From Bacillus shivajii (GTDB lineage Bacteria; Bacillota; Bacilli; Bacillales; Salisediminibacteriaceae): 64,000 nt of DNA. The position numbers were made by a program, and so were the translations under genes. The notes under the pieces were generated by a model. It was given only the letters and a program-made list of their open reading frames with translations, was not told the origin of the DNA and made no database searches. Shown here piece after piece: positions 43,088 through 52,912 of this stretch. Position 1 is the first letter of the stretch, and each line of letters begins with the position of its first letter. Location: positions 2,294,001 through 2,358,000 of the forward strand of contig NZ_CP084703.1 in NCBI RefSeq assembly GCF_020519665.1. The letters run 5' to 3'.

Positions 43088-45061
43088 TTACTCCTCCTCT
43101 GTGACAAGTAAATTATCATTGTCTAGTATATTTGTTTCTTCATCTAAACCAAACGCAACATTTGATTCAATCCACTTCCTACGTGGTTCAACTTTATCAC
43201 CCATTAACGTTGATACATGCCGTTCTGCTCTTGCAATATCATCAATTCGAACACGGACAAGTGTTCTCGTTTCGGGATTCATCGTTGTTTCCCATAATTG
43301 CGTGGCGTCCATTTCACCAAGACCTTTATAACGCTGTATGGTATATCCTTTACCAATTTTTTTGATAGCATCTTTAAGTCCTTCTTCATCCCAGGCATAT
43401 TCAACTTTTTCTTTTTTTCCTGACCCTTTACTCACTTTATATAAAGGAGGCAATGCAATATATACTCTCCCTGCTTCTACGAGTGGGCGCATATATCGAT
43501 AAAAGAATGTGAGCAGTAATACTTGAATATGCGCACCATCTGTATCCGCATCCGTCATAATGATGATCTTATCGTAGTTGATATTATCAATATCAAAGTC
43601 TGCCCCAACATCTCCACCAATTGCATAAATGATTGTTCGTATCTCTTCATTTTTCATGATATCAGCTAGTTTAGCTTTTTCTGTATTGATTACTTTACCA
43701 CGTAATGGAAGGACAGCTTGGAATTTACGGTCACGCCCTTGCTTTGCTGACCCGCCCGCCGAGTCACCCTCAACCAAATACAGTTCATTGCTGCTTGCAT
43801 TTTTAGATTGTGCAGGGGTTAATTTACCACTTAGCATCGCATCTTTACGCTTATTTTTCTTACCGCTTCTAGCATCTTCACGTGCTTTTCTTGCAGCTTC
43901 CCTTGCTTGCGCTGCTTTTACAGCTTTACGAATGAGTGTATTACTAAAATTAGGGTTTTCTTCTAAGAAGAACGTTAACTTTTCTGCAACGATATTATCT
44001 ACTGCGGCTCTCGCTTCAGGTGTGCCAAGCTTTCCTTTCGTTTGCCCTTCAAACTGGAGCTTTTCTTCTGGCACACGTACAGAAACAATTGCAGTAAACC
44101 CTTCACGAATATCGTTTCCATCTAAGTTTTTATCACGGTCTTTTAATAACTGTAATTTTCGAGCATGTTCATTTACGATCCTTGTGACAGCAGCCTTTGC
44201 TCCTAATTCATGGGTTCCTCCGTCCTTTGTTCGAACGTTGTTTACAAAGGATAAAATATTCTCCGTATATGCATCGTTGTATTGGAAGGCAAAGTCAACT
44301 TCAATTCCTTCATGCTCTCCTTGGAAAGAAACAACAGTATGAAGCGTTTCCTTCTCTTCATTTAAGAATTCGACAAACGCTTCAATACCTGTATCGAATT
44401 TAAACGTCTCACCTGTTGTGTCTTTATTTGGCCGTTCATCAATTAATTGTATTTCCATTCCTTTTAACAAAAATGCAGCTTCACGAAGACGTTCAGCTAA
44501 TGTGTCATATTGAAATGTCGTCGTACTAAAAATGGTGCGGTCTGGTTTAAAGTGAACAGTGGTACCTGTTTTTCTTGTTTTACCTGACTTTTCTAACGTC
44601 GTTACTGGCTTACCACCATTTTCAAACCGTTGTTTATAAATATTCCCATCACGATAGATCGTAACTTCTAACCACTCTGAAAGAGCATTAACGACAGAGG
44701 CCCCTACACCGTGTAGTCCTCCACTCGTTTTATAGCCGCCTTGACCGAATTTACCACCTGCGTGTAATACGGTTAAGATAACTTCAGGAGTAGGGCGCCC
44801 TGTTTGATGCATTCCTGTCGGATATCCACGTCCCTCGTCCTGCACACTTAGGCTTTCATCTTTATGTATTTTCACTGTAATTTTATTCCCGTATCCAGCT
44901 AGAGCCTCGTCTACGGAGTTATCAACAATCTCAAAAACGAGATGATGTAAACCACGATGATCAGTACTTCCAATGTACATTCCTGGTCTCTTTCTTACCG
45001 CATCTAGACCTTCCAGTACTTGGATAGCATCATCATTATATTCAAATGTAGATTTTGCCAA
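43088..45061 (-). CDS. parE: DNA topoisomerase IV subunit B
   Basis: A 657-residue ATPase subunit. The start is TTG 45061 with AAAGGAGAAG upstream. GHKL ATPase motifs are EIVDNSVDEALAG, VQDEGRGYPTG and GGLHGVGASVVNAL. The TOPRIM part has YLVEGDSAGGSAKQGRD and MTDADTDGAHIQ. parC follows with a 3-base gap, forming a two-gene operon. Confidence 0.95.
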   Translation of the reverse strand: MAKSTFEYNDDAIQVLEGLDAVRKRPGMYIGSTDHRGLHHLVFEIVDNSVDEALAGYGNKITVKIHKDESLSVQDEGRGYPTGMHQTGRPTPEVILTVLHAGGKFGQGGYKTSGGLHGVGASVVNALSEWLEVTIYRDGNIYKQRFENGGKPVTTLEKSGKTRKTGTTVHFKPDRTIFSTTTFQYDTLAERLREAAFLLKGMEIQLIDERPNKDTTGETFKFDTGIEAFVEFLNEEKETLHTVVSFQGEHEGIEVDFAFQYNDAYTENILSFVNNVRTKDGGTHELGAKAAVTRIVNEHARKLQLLKDRDKNLDGNDIREGFTAIVSVRVPEEKLQFEGQTKGKLGTPEARAAVDNIVAEKLTFFLEENPNFSNTLIRKAVKAAQAREAARKAREDARSGKKNKRKDAMLSGKLTPAQSKNASSNELYLVEGDSAGGSAKQGRDRKFQAVLPLRGKVINTEKAKLADIMKNEEIRTIIYAIGGDVGADFDIDNINYDKIIIMTDADTDGAHIQVLLLTFFYRYMRPLVEAGRVYIALPPLYKVSKGSGKKEKVEYAWDEEGLKDAIKKIGKGYTIQRYKGLGEMDATQLWETTMNPETRTLVRVRIDDIARAERHVSTLMGDKVEPRRKWIESNVAFGLDEETNILDNDNLLVTEEE

Positions 45062-45396
45062 TGAATTCTTCTCCTTTCATGATCCGTTCTCAGAGAAAGT
45101 GTTCGTTCAAGTCCCTGTACAGAATTTCATATACCTAGTGAAGATCATAGAAATGAACATTTATAGCTGTAACAGCTTTTGAACTTCCACTTAAAGCTAA
45201 TATATAACATACCATAAGTACAACAACGTTTCGATATAATCTCAAGAAAAACGTAAAATTAAACGATTGTCACATTACTAAAATATATAAGTTAGGTAAA
45301 GTTTGTCAATGAATGATCCGTGAAAATCAGCTTAAAATGGATAAAGACACTCCGTATTGGAGCGCCTTTTTTCACCAATTTTAATAAAAAAGTTTA
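45062..45396. other. parE upstream region
   Basis: Holds the parE promoter and a weak GCGCTCC/GGAGTG hairpin near 45350-45370 that could terminate the gene to the right. Nothing else recognised. Confidence 0.5.
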
Positions 45397-45810
45397 TTAC
45401 TTAACTAACACAGCATGATCGACTTTAATACAGCGGTCCATTACTACAGTAAATCCAGATCGTTTCGCAATTTCATATGCTTCTTCATTGTACAAGCCAA
45501 GTTGTGTCCAAAATACGTCAGCTTGTACCCCTTCGGCATCTTTTGCAACGTCAGGTAAAAATTCACTTCTCCTAAAAACATTGATAATATCAACAGGTTC
45601 CTCAAGCTCTTTTAAAGACGATATAGCTTTTACACCTAACACTTCATCAACGTTTGGATTTACAGGAATTATTTCATAACCTGCGTTTTGTAATGCTTCA
45701 CCAATTTGATAAGAAGTTCGCTCTGAATTGCCTGACAATCCAACGATAGCAATTCTCTTCGCATTTGTTAAAATTCTTTTAATCTCTTCTTGATTTGGAT
45801 TTTCCATCAT
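45397..45810 (-). CDS. CoA-binding protein, YneT/YccU type
   Basis: A 137-residue Rossmann-fold protein starting at ATG 45810 behind AAGGTGG. It has IAIVGLSGNSERTSYQIGEA and a closing VMDRCIKVDHA. In B. subtilis yneT also adjoins parE, which supports the orthology. Cellular role unknown. It follows the universal stress gene by about 10 bases. Confidence 0.85.
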   Translation of the reverse strand: MMENPNQEEIKRILTNAKRIAIVGLSGNSERTSYQIGEALQNAGYEIIPVNPNVDEVLGVKAISSLKELEEPVDIINVFRRSEFLPDVAKDAEGVQADVFWTQLGLYNEEAYEIAKRSGFTVVMDRCIKVDHAVLVK

Positions 45811-45820
45811 TACAACCACC

Positions 45821-46243
45821 TTACTTTATAATCATTACAGGTACTTTGACTCGTTTTGCCACTTTATGACTAACACTACCTAAAACCATTTGCTGAAACT
45901 GGTTTAGTCCGCGACTTCCGATGACAACAAGATCATAATCATTGTCATTTGCTTCACGTACGATTGTTGGTCCTGGCTCACCCAATAAATGTTTCACTTC
46001 AATAGTAATTCCTGCTTTGCGCACGCTGGTTTCGATGGTATAAATCTTTTCCTTTTGCTCATTTGTAACTTTTTGGGGGATCATTTCTTCATCAAGCATT
46101 TTAAAATTTGAAGGTAATTCATCAATCACCTGTATTAGTGTTATTTTTGAATTTTTCACCAGCTTTGCAATGGAGATTGCTTTTTCTGCTGCTCGTTCTG
46201 AATGTTTTGAACCATCTGCCGCTAATAATATATGCTGAAACAT
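45821..46243 (-). CDS. universal stress protein UspA family
   Basis: A 140-residue cytoplasmic protein with ILLAADGSKHSERAAEKAI and the ATP-binding motif VIGSRGLNQFQQMVLGSVS. ATP binding is likely. Exact role unknown. The start is ATG 46243 behind TGGAGGGG. Probably co-transcribed with the CoA-binding protein. Confidence 0.88.
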   Translation of the reverse strand: MFQHILLAADGSKHSERAAEKAISIAKLVKNSKITLIQVIDELPSNFKMLDEEMIPQKVTNEQKEKIYTIETSVRKAGITIEVKHLLGEPGPTIVREANDNDYDLVVIGSRGLNQFQQMVLGSVSHKVAKRVKVPVMIIK

Positions 46244-46333
46244 GTTGACCCCTCCAATAAATTATAGGTAAGCCAATAAGTTAACGTAAACACTTTGTCC
46301 TTCCAATTATTCTTTACCCTTATATGATTCGAC

Positions 46334-47872
46334 TTATTCTGCAAGTAATCCTTCTTTTTCTAAATACTCTTTTGCAACAATGTATGCATCTTCATCTTCA
46401 TAATCAACTCGGTAATTCATTTCTTGCATTTCTCTTTCTGTTATTTTACCAGAGAGCATGTTTAATATATCAACGATTTCCGGATGTTCTTCTAGAGTGT
46501 CCTCCCTAAATAAGGGAGCGCCATTATACGGCGGGAAAAAATTTTTATCATCTTCTAAAACAACAAGATTGTATTCAATCATATAAGCGTCAGTTGAATA
46601 TGCATCTATCATTTGCACATCACCTGATACAAGTGCTCCTGACCGTAATCCTGCATCCATCGTTTGGACGTTACCTAAATCTAATCCATATAACTCTTGT
46701 ATACCTAAATACCCATCCATCCTGTCAGAAAACTCATGTGTAAAGCCAGCAGTTAGTTCATCTTCAACGTCTAAGAGGTCAGTAACTGTCTCTAAACGAA
46801 AATCTTCTGCTACTTCTTCTGTGACAGCTAATGCATACGTATTTTGATATCCAAAAGGTTCGAGAAAGATCAGGTTATATTCCTTATACATCCCTTCTCT
46901 TGCTTGTTCATAAGCCTCATGAGGTTTATTACTTTCTAACTGTTCATCTAGTAAATTAGCGATTGCTGTACCGGTAAATTCAAAGTAAGCATCCAAATCA
47001 TCATTTACTAAAGCTTGAAAAACGATATCAGTATTTCCGAGACGTGGTTCTAAATCCACAATAAGATCTGACTCTTGTTCAATTAATAATTTATACATGT
47101 TTATGACAATTTCAGGTTCAGCACCTAACTTACCACCAATAACGATCGTATCTTGATCATGATCAGTATTGTCAAAAAGCCCGTAAATGTGTGGGCTGAA
47201 CACGGTAAATACAGCAATAATTACTACAAGTGCAAACGGTTTAATTGATCGACCGGCAGACCATTTTTCTGTAAGTCTTAATATAGCATCAAAGAAAAGT
47301 GCAAGTGCTGCTGCAGGTATGGCCCCTAGTAAAATATAGTAGCTATTGTTTCTTTGTATACCTAACATAATAAGATCCCCTAGACCACCTGCACCTATTA
47401 GAGCAGCAAGAGTAGCTGTACCGATAATTAAAACCATAGATGTCCTTATACCCGCCATGATCATCGGTATTGCTAGGGGGAGTTCAATCTTATGTAATTG
47501 CTTTAATGTTCCCATTCCCATGCCTCGTGATGCTTCCATTAACGAAGGATCAACTTCATTGATTCCTGTATACGTATTTCTTAAAATCGGCAAAAGTGCA
47601 TATACAGTCAATGCAACGATAGCAGGAGCAGTACCTATTCCCATTAAAGGAATCATAAACCCTAACAATGCTAAACTCGGTATGGTTTGAAGTACAGCTG
47701 AGGTCCCTATTATTGGCTCAGCAAAACGTTTCCTTTTTGATAAGTATATTCCGAGAGGGACAGCGATAAAAACGGCTAATAGTAAAGAAATAAGGGACAT
47801 GTGAATGTGTTCCCACAGTGCATCGATCAGAAGGTCGTGACGGTCAAGGGTCAAACGCCAAAACTGTTCCAT
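46334..47872 (-). CDS. betaine/carnitine/choline-type ABC transporter permease fused to substrate-binding domain
   Basis: A 512-residue fusion. Residues about 1-225 are a BPD-type permease with the EAA-like loop MEASRGMGMGTLKQLHKIEL. Residues about 235-510 are an OpuAC/ProX-type binding domain (IVIGGKLGAEPEIV through FTGTAIANLL). Fusions of this order occur in Gram-positive osmoprotectant importers. ATG 47870-47872 overlaps the stop of the ATPase gene by one base (TAATG), giving translational coupling. The ligand is not certain from sequence. Confidence 0.9.
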   Translation of the reverse strand: MEQFWRLTLDRHDLLIDALWEHIHMSLISLLLAVFIAVPLGIYLSKRKRFAEPIIGTSAVLQTIPSLALLGFMIPLMGIGTAPAIVALTVYALLPILRNTYTGINEVDPSLMEASRGMGMGTLKQLHKIELPLAIPMIMAGIRTSMVLIIGTATLAALIGAGGLGDLIMLGIQRNNSYYILLGAIPAAALALFFDAILRLTEKWSAGRSIKPFALVVIIAVFTVFSPHIYGLFDNTDHDQDTIVIGGKLGAEPEIVINMYKLLIEQESDLIVDLEPRLGNTDIVFQALVNDDLDAYFEFTGTAIANLLDEQLESNKPHEAYEQAREGMYKEYNLIFLEPFGYQNTYALAVTEEVAEDFRLETVTDLLDVEDELTAGFTHEFSDRMDGYLGIQELYGLDLGNVQTMDAGLRSGALVSGDVQMIDAYSTDAYMIEYNLVVLEDDKNFFPPYNGAPLFREDTLEEHPEIVDILNMLSGKITEREMQEMNYRVDYEDEDAYIVAKEYLEKEGLLAE

Positions 47873-48927
47873 TACAGCGCCCTCCCTTCATTAAGCTGTT
47901 CTTCTAAATAAAATGCGACCGCTTTTAATGAAACGGTTCCTAATAACTTATTCTCCTCAACAATCGGTAAAACATCTAATTTCATATCTTTAAAAATCTT
48001 TAATACCTCAGAAATTGTCGTGTACTTATGTATTGGGAATTTAAAATGATGAATCGAACCTCTGTTATATATTCCAAGAAAATTGTTGTTTTTATCTTTA
48101 ACGAACATCCGTTCGCATTCAGTCTCTTCACATATCTCACTGTCAAAGACCATCCATTTAGAAGATTTCTCGATTAAGTGATGTACATTTACACTTAATG
48201 GGTCTTTCCTCCCACCTAAAAACTCTTTAACAAATTCATTTGCAGGGTTTTGAATAAGCTGAGCGGGAGAATCAATTTGTATAACTTGTCCATCCTTCAT
48301 TAAACATACCTTGTTTCCTAAAGCTAATGCTTCGTCCATGTCATGGGTAACAAAAATAATCGTTTTTTGTATTTTTTTTTGTAGATCTTGTATATCCTTT
48401 TGTAGTTGTTCACGACTAATTGGGTCAAGAGCACTAAATGGCTCATCCATTAAAATGATATCTGGATCACCTGCTAATGCACGTATTACCCCAATTCGTT
48501 GTTGCTGACCTCCTGATAATTCACTAGGTTTACGATTTCGGTATGTATCTGGATCTAAGCCTACCATTGAAAGTAATTCATCAACGCGCTTACGTATATC
48601 TTCCTTTCTCCATTTTTTTAATTCTGGAACAACTGCAATATTTTCTTCAATTGTCATATGTGGAAAAAGTGCAATTTGCTGCAATACATACCCAATATTC
48701 CACCTTAACTTTTTAATATCTTTGTTTTTAATATTTTCTCCATTAATTTTTATTGTTCCCTCATTCGGGTCAATCAGCCGATTAATCATTTTCATTGTTG
48801 TTGTTTTACCACAACCACTCGGACCTATCAAAACAAAAAAGTCTCCCTTGTCCACTTTAAAGTCAATTCCCCTAATTGCTTCAGTTCCATCCGGGAATGT
48901 CTTTGTCACCCCATTAAATTCAATCAT
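47872..48927 (-). CDS. osmoprotectant-type ABC transporter ATP-binding protein with CBS domains
   Basis: A 351-residue ATPase. I start it at ATG 48927 (MIEFNGVTKTFPDGTEAI) because AAAGGAG lies 7 bases before it; the longer frame adds an unlikely segment. Walker A is GPSGCGKTTT, signature LSGGQQQRIGV, Walker B IILMDEPFSALDP. The C-terminal CBS pair (about 245-345) is the ionic-strength sensor in OpuA-type importers. It is the first gene of the two-gene operon. Confidence 0.9.
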   Translation of the reverse strand: MIEFNGVTKTFPDGTEAIRGIDFKVDKGDFFVLIGPSGCGKTTTMKMINRLIDPNEGTIKINGENIKNKDIKKLRWNIGYVLQQIALFPHMTIEENIAVVPELKKWRKEDIRKRVDELLSMVGLDPDTYRNRKPSELSGGQQQRIGVIRALAGDPDIILMDEPFSALDPISREQLQKDIQDLQKKIQKTIIFVTHDMDEALALGNKVCLMKDGQVIQIDSPAQLIQNPANEFVKEFLGGRKDPLSVNVHHLIEKSSKWMVFDSEICEETECERMFVKDKNNNFLGIYNRGSIHHFKFPIHKYTTISEVLKIFKDMKLDVLPIVEENKLLGTVSLKAVAFYLEEQLNEGRAL

Positions 48928-49200
48928 TAATAAACTCCTTTCACAAAAAAATGGGTAGTTCATTATAGTAAGTCATGATATTGTTGTATTTCATGTCTTA
49001 ATTTCTTTTTTCTATATCACCATTTCATACTAAATAAACGCTATAACAACCCCTTATATCATTCTAAATCTATTTTGAAAATCACGAAAGAAATATGAGT
49101 TGCACCTAAGTCTCTTTCGTTTATAATTTTCTTAGTTATATAATTGGTTTTACATTTTATATTTCTAATACGGTACGTGAAATATTATAAGAGTAACAGA
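48928..49200. other. spacer upstream of the transporter operon
   Basis: Promoter region of the transporter operon. No element that I can name apart from the terminator at 49203-49231. Confidence 0.45.
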
Positions 49201-49202
49201 AA

Positions 49203-49231
49203 AAGCCGACATAATGAACATGCCGACTTTA
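49203..49231 (-). terminator. terminator of the M32 carboxypeptidase gene
   Basis: AGTCGGCATG and its near-complement TATGTCGGCT form a stem followed by T5 on the minus strand. Confidence 0.75.
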
Positions 49232-49236
49232 CGTAT

Positions 49237-50754
49237 TTATAGTTTATAAACAGACCGATATTTGTTCTTTAGATAATTAATTAGATGATCTGCATTTATG
49301 TCTTCTCCAGTGGTATCTTTTAATATTTCTAACGGTTGTTTACTTTTCCCGTATTGATGAACATGACTTGTTAACCACTCTTTGATCGGGGCTAAGTTTC
49401 CAGTACGTAATAACTCATCAAAATCTTCAATCTCATCATTCATTGCACTTTTAAGTTGTGCAGCATAGACGTATCCTAGAGCGTATGAAGGGAAGTAACC
49501 AAATGCACCACCTGACCAATGAACATCTTGTAGTACCCCTTCACCATCATGAGATGGTCGGACACCTAGAAGCTCTTCCATTTTATCGTTCCAAGCACGT
49601 GGTAAGTCTTTCACTTCAAGTTCTCCGTTAATAAGTGCTTTTTCTAGCTCGTAACGTAAAATGATATGAAGAGAATATGTCATTTCATCTGCTTCTATCC
49701 GAATAAGAGATGGTCCCGCCACATTAATCCCACGATAATATGTGTCAAGATCAATATCATCTAACTGACCAGAGGCATGCTTTTTTAATACATCATAATA
49801 TTTTTCCCAAAAAGCTTTATTTCGACCGACAAAGTTTTCCCAAAATAATGATTGCGATTCATGAATGCCCATAGAAGTTCCTGTACATAATGGGGTTCCA
49901 ACATATTTCTGACCGACATTTTGTTCATATAGCGCGTGACCACCTTCATGTATCGTTCCAAACACTGCTGTACGAAAATCTGTCTCATCATATTTGGTTG
50001 TGACACGAACATCTCCAGGGTTTAAACCAATTGCAAAAGGATGAACAGTTTTATCTAAACGACCTGCATCAAAATCATACTGCATCGCTTTTAATATCTC
50101 TTTACTTAAAGCTTCTTGGTCCTCTTCAGAAAACTCTTTGAATAAGAAATCTGTTTTCGGTTGGTCTTTCGCTTCCGTCACTTCTTTTACGAGCGGTACG
50201 ATTTCGTCTTTTAACTGACCAAATACTCGATCAATTGTTTCTACTGTCAAACCAGGCTCATAATCATCAAGCAACGCGTTGTATTTATTGCCTTCATAGC
50301 CAACCCATTCAACATATTTACGGTTATAATCAACAATTTTTTCTAAGTAATGTTGAAAAGAAGAAAAATCAGCATTTTCTTTTGCTTCTTCCCATGCTGC
50401 TTCAGCTTTAGAGGTTAATACGACATATTCTTGATATTCTCTTGCTGGGATGTTTTCAAATTTCTTCAAGTTTTTCTCACATTCTACTACAGTACCTTTT
50501 GTTACATCATCCAATTCATTCCAAACAGGCTCATCTTTTAATTCCGTTATAAATTGTTTCATTTCATCAGACGTTGACATATGAAAGATTTCAGATGATA
50601 AGGTACCGATTACTTCAGATCTTTGAGCGACACCTTTTTTCGGTGCACCTGTTCGCAAATCCCATGCCGCTAATCCAATTGCTTCTTTGTAATTCATCAT
50701 CTTCTTTACATAATCTCGAAATGCATCACTTGTTTTATGTATCTCTTTAACCAT
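49237..50754 (-). CDS. M32 family metallocarboxypeptidase
   Basis: A 505-residue zinc carboxypeptidase (Taq/YpwA type) that removes C-terminal residues from peptides. The HExxH motif reads TIHEGGHALYEQ, and GIHESQSLFWENF supplies the third ligand. GLNPGDVRVTTKYDE is also family-typical. ATG 50754 lies behind AGGAGG. Monocistronic, flanked by terminator and spacer. Confidence 0.93.
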   Translation of the reverse strand: MVKEIHKTSDAFRDYVKKMMNYKEAIGLAAWDLRTGAPKKGVAQRSEVIGTLSSEIFHMSTSDEMKQFITELKDEPVWNELDDVTKGTVVECEKNLKKFENIPAREYQEYVVLTSKAEAAWEEAKENADFSSFQHYLEKIVDYNRKYVEWVGYEGNKYNALLDDYEPGLTVETIDRVFGQLKDEIVPLVKEVTEAKDQPKTDFLFKEFSEEDQEALSKEILKAMQYDFDAGRLDKTVHPFAIGLNPGDVRVTTKYDETDFRTAVFGTIHEGGHALYEQNVGQKYVGTPLCTGTSMGIHESQSLFWENFVGRNKAFWEKYYDVLKKHASGQLDDIDLDTYYRGINVAGPSLIRIEADEMTYSLHIILRYELEKALINGELEVKDLPRAWNDKMEELLGVRPSHDGEGVLQDVHWSGGAFGYFPSYALGYVYAAQLKSAMNDEIEDFDELLRTGNLAPIKEWLTSHVHQYGKSKQPLEILKDTTGEDINADHLINYLKNKYRSVYKL

Positions 50755-51032
50755 ATCCTTACCTCCTGAATAAAAGATTAATTATCATGGCTTTGATTGT
50801 AATTTTAATACAAGACTTTCCAAGAACCCTCTATACTAATCCTTTGAGAACTCAACACTAATGACTGTATCACAACCAAAATAATAACACATCTATCATA
50901 ACTCATTTAAGGTCGTATTTCATTGAAAAGATCATAAATAATCAGAATATTATACGTAGTAAGGAACATTGTCATAACGACTGAGATCAACTATAATAAA
51001 AAATTACTGATTGCATTAAAAGGAGTGATACG

Positions 51033-51335
51033 ATGGATCTCACAATTACTGAAAAAGCTGGTCAATTATATAAAAACGAAATGAACCTTGAAAAAGGAGA
51101 ACATATCACACTTTTTGTTAGAGTTGGTGGTATTGGTTCCGGAGGTTTCTCTGCAGGTATTTATAAAGGACAGCCTGAACGTGATTTTAAAACATACACA
51201 GTTAATGATATTACATTTTGTGTAAGTGAGGATGATGAGTGGTATTTCGATGGAATGATCATCGATTTTGATGAGGATAGACAGAAAGTGACGTTTGTAA
51301 ATGACCGAATTGAAGATGTAACAAATCCAAATTAA
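51033..51335 (+). CDS. HesB-like protein, YneR type
   Basis: A 100-residue small acidic protein of the HesB/IscA fold (ITLFVRVGGIGSGGFSAGIY) that lacks the Cys triad of iron-sulfur carriers. AAGGAGTG precedes ATG 51033. One of the few plus-strand genes right of dif. Function unknown. Confidence 0.83.
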   Translation: MDLTITEKAGQLYKNEMNLEKGEHITLFVRVGGIGSGGFSAGIYKGQPERDFKTYTVNDITFCVSEDDEWYFDGMIIDFDEDRQKVTFVNDRIEDVTNPN

Positions 51336-51360
51336 ACGGGCGTTTAAATAACGCCCGTTT
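51334..51360. terminator. bidirectional terminator
   Basis: AAACGGGCGTT/AACGCCCGTTT between convergent genes. Confidence 0.88.
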
Positions 51361-51365
51361 CTTCT

Positions 51366-52385
51366 TTAGCCACCAATGTGACTCATTTCAATTTTCTTCA
51401 TTTCTTTTTTATCTGTATACTTTAATCGTTCTTCAGAATAACGATCATCTCGATGATTCCAAATGTTTTTAATCTGCGTAGCAATCTCTTCATCATTTGC
51501 TCCAGAACGTAAAATATCACGTAAATCGTGCCCTTTTGAAGCAAACAAACATGTCACTAGCTTCCCTTCAGCTGAAAGCCGTGCTCTTGAACATGTTGAA
51601 CAAAAAGCATCTGTCACTGAAGATATTATCCCGATTTCGTGATTTGTCCCTTTATATCGAAAACGGTCTGCTACTTCACCAGTATAGTTTGGATCGATCG
51701 GTTCAATTGGCATTTCTTTATTGATCGTATCAAAGATTTCCTCTTTACTTACAACATGATCGAGTTTCCAGCCGTTTGAATTTCCTACATCCATATACTC
51801 AATGTACCTTAAGATAACACCTGTATCTTTAAAATATTTTGCCATCGGAAGAATGTCTTCATCATTCATTCCACGTTTTACAACCATATTAATTTTTACT
51901 TCCATATCGTGTTCTAATGCGGCATCAATACCATGTAACACTTGGTCAATACCAATATTACGACCATTTATATAGCGAAATTTCTCATCATTTAAGCAAT
52001 CTAAACTAATTGTTACGCGCTTAAGTCCCGCATCTTTTAATTGTTTTGCGTAACGAGGGATCAAAGAGCCATTTGTAGTCATTGCAATATCATCAACACC
52101 ATCAATTTCATTTAATTGATGAATGAGTTTGGGTAAATCTTGACGCATTAACGGTTCTCCACCCGTAATTCGTAATTTCCTTACTCCTGCTATATCAACA
52201 AATAACTTAGATAAATGAGTAATTTCTTCAAATGTTAATACTTCTGTTTTCGGTAAAAATTTATAGTCTTTATTAAAGATTTCAGGCGGCATACAATACC
52301 GGCAACGAAAGTTACAACGATCTGTAACTGAAATTCGCAAATCCCTTAAAGGTCTGCCGAGACGATCTGTTAATAGATTTTCCAT
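51366..52385 (-). CDS. moaA: GTP 3',8-cyclase (molybdenum cofactor biosynthesis)
   Basis: A 339-residue radical-SAM enzyme for the first step of molybdopterin synthesis. ATG 52385 is preferred over ATG 52394, which abuts the GGGGG site without spacing. The N-terminal cluster is Cys24, Cys28, Cys31 (CNFRCRYC). The C-terminal cluster is in [20 protein letters not shown]. MoaA ends with GG, seen here as SHIGG. No other molybdopterin genes are in the window. Confidence 0.94.
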   Translation of the reverse strand: MENLLTDRLGRPLRDLRISVTDRCNFRCRYCMPPEIFNKDYKFLPKTEVLTFEEITHLSKLFVDIAGVRKLRITGGEPLMRQDLPKLIHQLNEIDGVDDIAMTTNGSLIPRYAKQLKDAGLKRVTISLDCLNDEKFRYINGRNIGIDQVLHGIDAALEHDMEVKINMVVKRGMNDEDILPMAKYFKDTGVILRYIEYMDVGNSNGWKLDHVVSKEEIFDTINKEMPIEPIDPNYTGEVADRFRYKGTNHEIGIISSVTDAFCSTCSRARLSAEGKLVTCLFASKGHDLRDILRSGANDEEIATQIKNIWNHRDDRYSEERLKYTDKKEMKKIEMSHIGG

Positions 52386-52499
52386 GATCTTCATCCCCCT
52401 ATAACCTCCATTATACTCGTTCCATTTTCTTTGTTAAAGGGGGATATGGGACATTTCGTTAATTTGTAATAAATTCATCATTAAAATAATAAAAACTAG

Positions 52500-52742
52500 T
52501 TAATGTTTTGCTTCATCCACTTGATGTTCTAACTTTTCAATCAACGTTGACGAATAGTCAATAAACTCGGAATCTAGATCATGCTGTTTTGCTGATTGTA
52601 ATTGACGTTTTGCATCTTCAAGGGCTTGAGTAGCTGTTTGTAACTGGTCTGGGTCCATACTCATCGTGGCTGCGCCGACCATTTTTTGTGCTGCTTTAAT
52701 TGCCATTTCAATTTGCTGAATATCGTTAAAAGGTTGTGACAT
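52500..52742 (-). CDS. DUF2564 family protein
   Basis: An 80-residue helical protein starting at ATG 52742 behind AGGGAGA. MVGAATMSMDPDQLQTATQA is the DUF2564 hallmark. Restricted to Bacillaceae; function unknown. Confidence 0.8.
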   Translation of the reverse strand: MSQPFNDIQQIEMAIKAAQKMVGAATMSMDPDQLQTATQALEDAKRQLQSAKQHDLDSEFIDYSSTLIEKLEHQVDEAKH

Positions 52743-52878
52743 GAACAATCTCCCTCTCTTAATAAATATACTTTCTTTATGTTTTCCATAAATAAATGCA
52801 TCATACGCTATTTATGAGTAATTTCTTACACTTATTTTTTCACAGAGGAGTTGAGTTCTATTCTTTTTAAAAATGAAA

Positions 52879-52907
52879 AGAAAGCCACCTCGTGTAAGGC
52901 AGCTTTT
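52879..52907 (-). terminator. terminator of the methyltransferase gene
   Basis: AAGCTGCCT/AGGTGGCTT stem with T-rich exit on the minus strand. Confidence 0.7.
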
Positions 52908-52912
52908 TATGA

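Noticed and set aside
43629-44342. 237-codon frame antisense to parE
   Set aside because: Shadow of a long, highly conserved gene; serine/leucine-rich product without family features.
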